A stretch of DNA of 9,068 nt from Fidelibacterota bacterium (GTDB lineage: Bacteria; Fidelibacterota; UBA2242; B5-G15), in the NCBI GenBank assembly GCA_003645825.1, contig QNCQ01000060.1:1-9068 (forward strand). Reading direction: 5' to 3'. Of this stretch, positions 7,049 through 9,068 are shown piece by piece. A program made the translations under genes and the position numbers. How positions within the stretch are numbered: the first letter of the stretch is position 1; each line of letters begins with the position of its first letter. The notes under the pieces were generated by a model that made no database searches, was not told the origin of the DNA, and saw only the letters and a list, made by a program, of their open reading frames with translations.

Positions 7049-8488
7049 ATGAGAGAAGATTACGAAGCTGTTATAGGGCTTGAAGTTCATGCGCAACTAT
7101 TGACTAAGTCGAAAATATTTTGTAGCTGTAAAAATGAGTATGGTGCAGAGCCGAATACAAATACATGTCCTGTATGTCTTGGTATGCCTGGCGTTTTACC
7201 TGTATTGAACAAAAAGGCTGTTGAATATGCAATAAAGATGGGACTCGCAACAAACTGCAAGATAAGAAACTTTTCAAGATTTGCGAGGAAAAATTATTTT
7301 TACCCGGACTTGCCCAAAGGCTATCAGATTTCACAATATGATGAACCATTGTGTTATAATGGATACATTGAAATCAGGAATGGAGACCAGACGAAAAAGA
7401 TCAGAATTAAGAGAATCCACCTTGAGGAGGATGCGGGGAAATCAATACATGTTCACGGTAAACACGACTATACTCTGGTTGATTACAATAGATGCGGCGT
7501 CCCTCTAATCGAAATCGTAACGGAGCCAGATATTCGTTCGCCACAGGAAGCATATCTTTACCTTACAAAGATAAAACAAATACTGGAGTACCTTGAAATT
7601 TGTGACTGTAACATGGAAGAGGGAAGTCTTCGCTGCGATGCAAATATATCTGTAAGGAAAAAAGGAGAAACAAAATTCGGTACAAAGACCGAAATGAAAA
7701 ATATGAATTCTTTCAGAGGTGTTGAAAAAGCTCTGGAATACGAAATTAACAGGCAAATAGAAATAATTGAAGATGGCGGTAAGGTGCTCCAGCAGACTTT
7801 GCTGTGGGATGAGGATAAGAACCGTGCAAGAGTAATGAGAACCAAAGAAGAGGCTGAGGATTATAGATATTTTCCTGAGCCTGATCTTGTTCCTTTAAAA
7901 GTTGACCAAAAATGGATTGATGAATTAAGAGATACACTACCTGAGCTCCCTGTTGAAAAGTTTAAACGATTCAAAGAAACCTATGGCTTGAGGGATTACG
8001 ACATCGAAATACTAACTGGTGATAAATACCTCGCAGAATACTATGAAGAAACTGTAAAACACATAAATGATCCCGTCATAGCCAGTAAGTGGATTCAAAG
8101 CGAGCTTTTAAGAGTTTTAAAAGAAAAGGAAACCGGCATTACCGGAATAAAGCTAAGGCCAAAGACTTTTGCAGAGCTACTAAAACTAGTAAAAGATGGT
8201 ACAATTACAGGAAATGTGGGAAAGGAAATTTTTAACCAAATCATCGATACAGATGAGTCCCCGGCTGAAATTGTAAAGAAAAAGGGATTGACTCAGGTAA
8301 GCGATGAGAAGGAACTTGAAAGAATAGTACAGGAAGTTCTTTCAGAAAACCCGAATGAAGTTGAAAGATACAAAGCAGGGAAAAAGAATCTACTTGGATT
8401 TTTTATGGGACAGGTGATGAAAAAAACAAGGGGAAAGGCAAACCCAAAGCTTGCTTCTGATCTATTGAAAAAACATCTCGAAGGATAA
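7049..8488 (+). CDS. gatB: GatB, Asp-tRNA(Asn)/Glu-tRNA(Gln) amidotransferase subunit B
   Basis: GatB is the kinase and tRNA-binding subunit of the GatCAB complex. The complex activates Glu-tRNA(Gln) or Asp-tRNA(Asn) with ATP and amidates it with ammonia channelled from GatA. The 479-residue protein is complete. EAVIGLEVHAQL starts at 6, the zinc site uses C25, C27, C40 and C43 (FCSC and CPVCLG), FARKNYFYPDLPKGYQ is at 78-93, HLEEDAGK at 124-131, DYNRCGVPLIEI at 145-156, EGSLRCDANISV at 191-202 and DYRYFPEPDL at 271-280. The helical and YqeY-type tRNA-binding tail runs from about 300 to the end (TGNVGKEIF, GFFMGQVMKKTRGKANP). GatE is excluded because it has an inserted domain lacking here. 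gatA and gatC are not in the window, so gatB is separate from its partners. In-frame TAA codons at 8486, 8489 and 8495 end it. Confidence 0.97.
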   Translation: MREDYEAVIGLEVHAQLLTKSKIFCSCKNEYGAEPNTNTCPVCLGMPGVLPVLNKKAVEYAIKMGLATNCKIRNFSRFARKNYFYPDLPKGYQISQYDEPLCYNGYIEIRNGDQTKKIRIKRIHLEEDAGKSIHVHGKHDYTLVDYNRCGVPLIEIVTEPDIRSPQEAYLYLTKIKQILEYLEICDCNMEEGSLRCDANISVRKKGETKFGTKTEMKNMNSFRGVEKALEYEINRQIEIIEDGGKVLQQTLLWDEDKNRARVMRTKEEAEDYRYFPEPDLVPLKVDQKWIDELRDTLPELPVEKFKRFKETYGLRDYDIEILTGDKYLAEYYEETVKHINDPVIASKWIQSELLRVLKEKETGITGIKLRPKTFAELLKLVKDGTITGNVGKEIFNQIIDTDESPAEIVKKKGLTQVSDEKELERIVQEVLSENPNEVERYKAGKKNLLGFFMGQVMKKTRGKANPKLASDLLKKHLEG

Positions 8489-8498
8489 TAAGGATAAT
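8481..8498 (+). repeat. 9-base tandem duplication across the gatB stop
   Basis: AAGGATAAT occurs twice head to tail (8481-8489 and 8490-8498). It spans the stop codon and creates further in-frame TAA codons. It looks like a small slippage or duplication event without coding effect. Confidence 0.7.
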
Positions 8499-8788
8499 TC
8501 AAAAACTCAAAATTTACTTCCTATACTTCCTTCTCACCCTTCTTTGCCCTATCGAATATCTGTCACTGCAGTCCACCAGAGGTGGAAGAGGAACCCAACC
8601 TTACATCTTTAGGCATCTAAACCTACCATTTACACTTACCTTACTAAGATTGCACCATCCGCTTGTGTCGGACTCCCTGCAAAGACGGATCAAAAACCCA
8701 CCAATCATTGGATTGTTTGTTGATTTTTCATTTTTTGGTAAGCCTCCTTCTCCTAATTTCCCGTCTGTTAGCCTTTTAAGCTCTCTTA

Positions 8789-8845
8789 TCCCTATTAATC
8801 CTATTAATTTCCTTAACTGTATACCATGTGGATGAACTGTACAAA
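8789..8845 (+). repeat. Dispersed intergenic repeat, copy B
   Basis: This is the second copy of the element at 6913-6968, in the same orientation, about 1.88 kb downstream and beyond gatB. It shares the identical AACTGTACAAA end (8835-8845) and the upstream CTTAnCTGT and TACC blocks. Within it, AACTGTA occurs at 8815-8821 and again at 8835-8841, exactly 20 bases apart, close to two helical turns. Origin and role are unknown. Confidence 0.55.
8791..8808 (+). repeat. Perfect 9-base tandem repeat inside repeat copy B
   Basis: CCTATTAAT is present twice in a row (8791-8799 and 8800-8808). The corresponding part of copy A (about 6915-6932) shows a diverged version of the same two units (CTCTACCAA, TTCTGCTAA), so the duplication may predate the split of the two copies. 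Confidence 0.6.
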
Positions 8846-8950
8846 AATATGATGGGTGATATTAATAACCTTTTTTAAAGGTTTCCTTTCTTGTACCCAT
8901 GGATTTCATTAGAGGAGTCAGAAGGGATAATCAGATGAAGGAAACAATAG

Positions 8951-9023
8951 CTCCGGCGGTAGGACTCGAACCTACAACCTAGTGGTTAACAGCCACCCGC
9001 TCTGCCTATTGAGCTACGCCGGA
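8951..9023 (-). tRNA. tRNA-Asn, anticodon GTT
   Basis: A full cloverleaf of 73 bases reads on the minus strand. The acceptor stem TCCGGCG pairs with CGCCGGA, followed by discriminator G and no encoded CCA. The D-arm GCTC/GAGC encloses an 8-base loop with GG. The anticodon stem GGTGG pairs with CCACT (one G-T pair) around the loop CTGTTAA, giving anticodon GTT for Asn. The variable loop has 5 bases, and the T-arm GTAGG/CCTAC holds the loop TTCGAGT. CCA must be added by tRNA nucleotidyltransferase. The first pair is U1-A72, a recognised GatCAB identity feature in bacterial tRNA-Asn and tRNA-Gln. Only 45 bases of upstream sequence are in the window and no sure promoter is seen there. Confidence 0.97.
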
Positions 9024-9068
9024 ATCAACTTTAAAAATCGTGCAAATTTAAACCTTTTTGGATTCTCA

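Larger units (their letters stand above)
8489..8950. other. Intergenic region between gatB and tRNA-Asn
   Basis: This 462-base stretch holds no gene I can support. It contains a short hairpin TCCACC/GGTGGA (8572-8586) with no U-run on either strand, repeat copy B, a 9-base tandem repeat, and AT-rich overlapping stem-loops at 8867-8889. A startless minus-strand frame runs 8601-8861. A plus-strand frame from 8650 begins with ATG but has no SD and overlaps the same repeat, so I treat it as chance. No clear terminator for gatB or the tRNA is visible. Confidence 0.6.

Noticed and set aside
8572..8586. Hairpin TCCACC-AGA-GGTGGA considered as the gatB terminator.
   Set aside because: The loop is minimal and no T-run follows on either strand.
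8650..8835. Plus-strand 61-codon frame with an ATG in the gap after gatB.
   Set aside because: It has no SD and no recognisable domain, and its low-complexity end (NPINFLNC) comes from the tandem repeat within repeat copy B.
8867..9059. AACCTTTTT on both sides of the tRNA (8867 and 9051), considered as an attachment-site or insertion duplication.
   Set aside because: It is a 9-base low-complexity match with no integrase or duplicated tRNA 3' end nearby.

Overview
The window is a bacterial chromosomal segment, AT-rich and largely housekeeping. It holds the 3' part of a division and cell wall (dcw) cluster on the plus strand: ftsW (5' end cut by the window), murG, murC, ftsQ, ftsA and ftsZ. 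These are followed by rpmB (ribosomal protein L28) on the minus strand, gatB (amidotransferase subunit) alone on the plus strand, and a tRNA-Asn(GTT) on the minus strand at the right edge.

Layout: 1-6416 is one tightly packed operon. ftsW/murG, murG/murC and murC/ftsQ overlap by 14-20 bases, ftsQ/ftsA are 2 bases apart, and ftsZ follows a 22-base gap with the only consensus Shine-Dalgarno (SD) sequence in the cluster. FtsW polymerises glycan. MurG completes lipid II and MurC adds the first stem amino acid. FtsQ, FtsA and FtsZ build and anchor the divisome. murB and ddl, which often lie between murC and ftsQ, are absent here. A hairpin starting at the ftsZ stop codon appears to be the terminator of the convergent rpmB. 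From 6670 to 7048 and from 8489 to 8950 there is no supported gene. The two gaps share a diverged direct repeat of about 56 bases (6913-6968 and 8789-8845), so gatB is bracketed by two same-orientation copies.

Organism: FtsA and FtsQ with a POTRA domain, a MurC motif EADEFDRSFL that resembles Bacteroidetes/Chlorobi-type (FCB) enzymes, a zinc-type four-cysteine L28, and a tRNA lacking an encoded CCA suggest a little-studied bacterial lineage, perhaps FCB-like or a candidate phylum. This is an inference with low confidence.

I do not see a clear undescribed system. The least explained items are the dispersed intergenic repeat pair and an 87-codon startless open frame (minus strand, 8601-8861) that overlaps the right copy.
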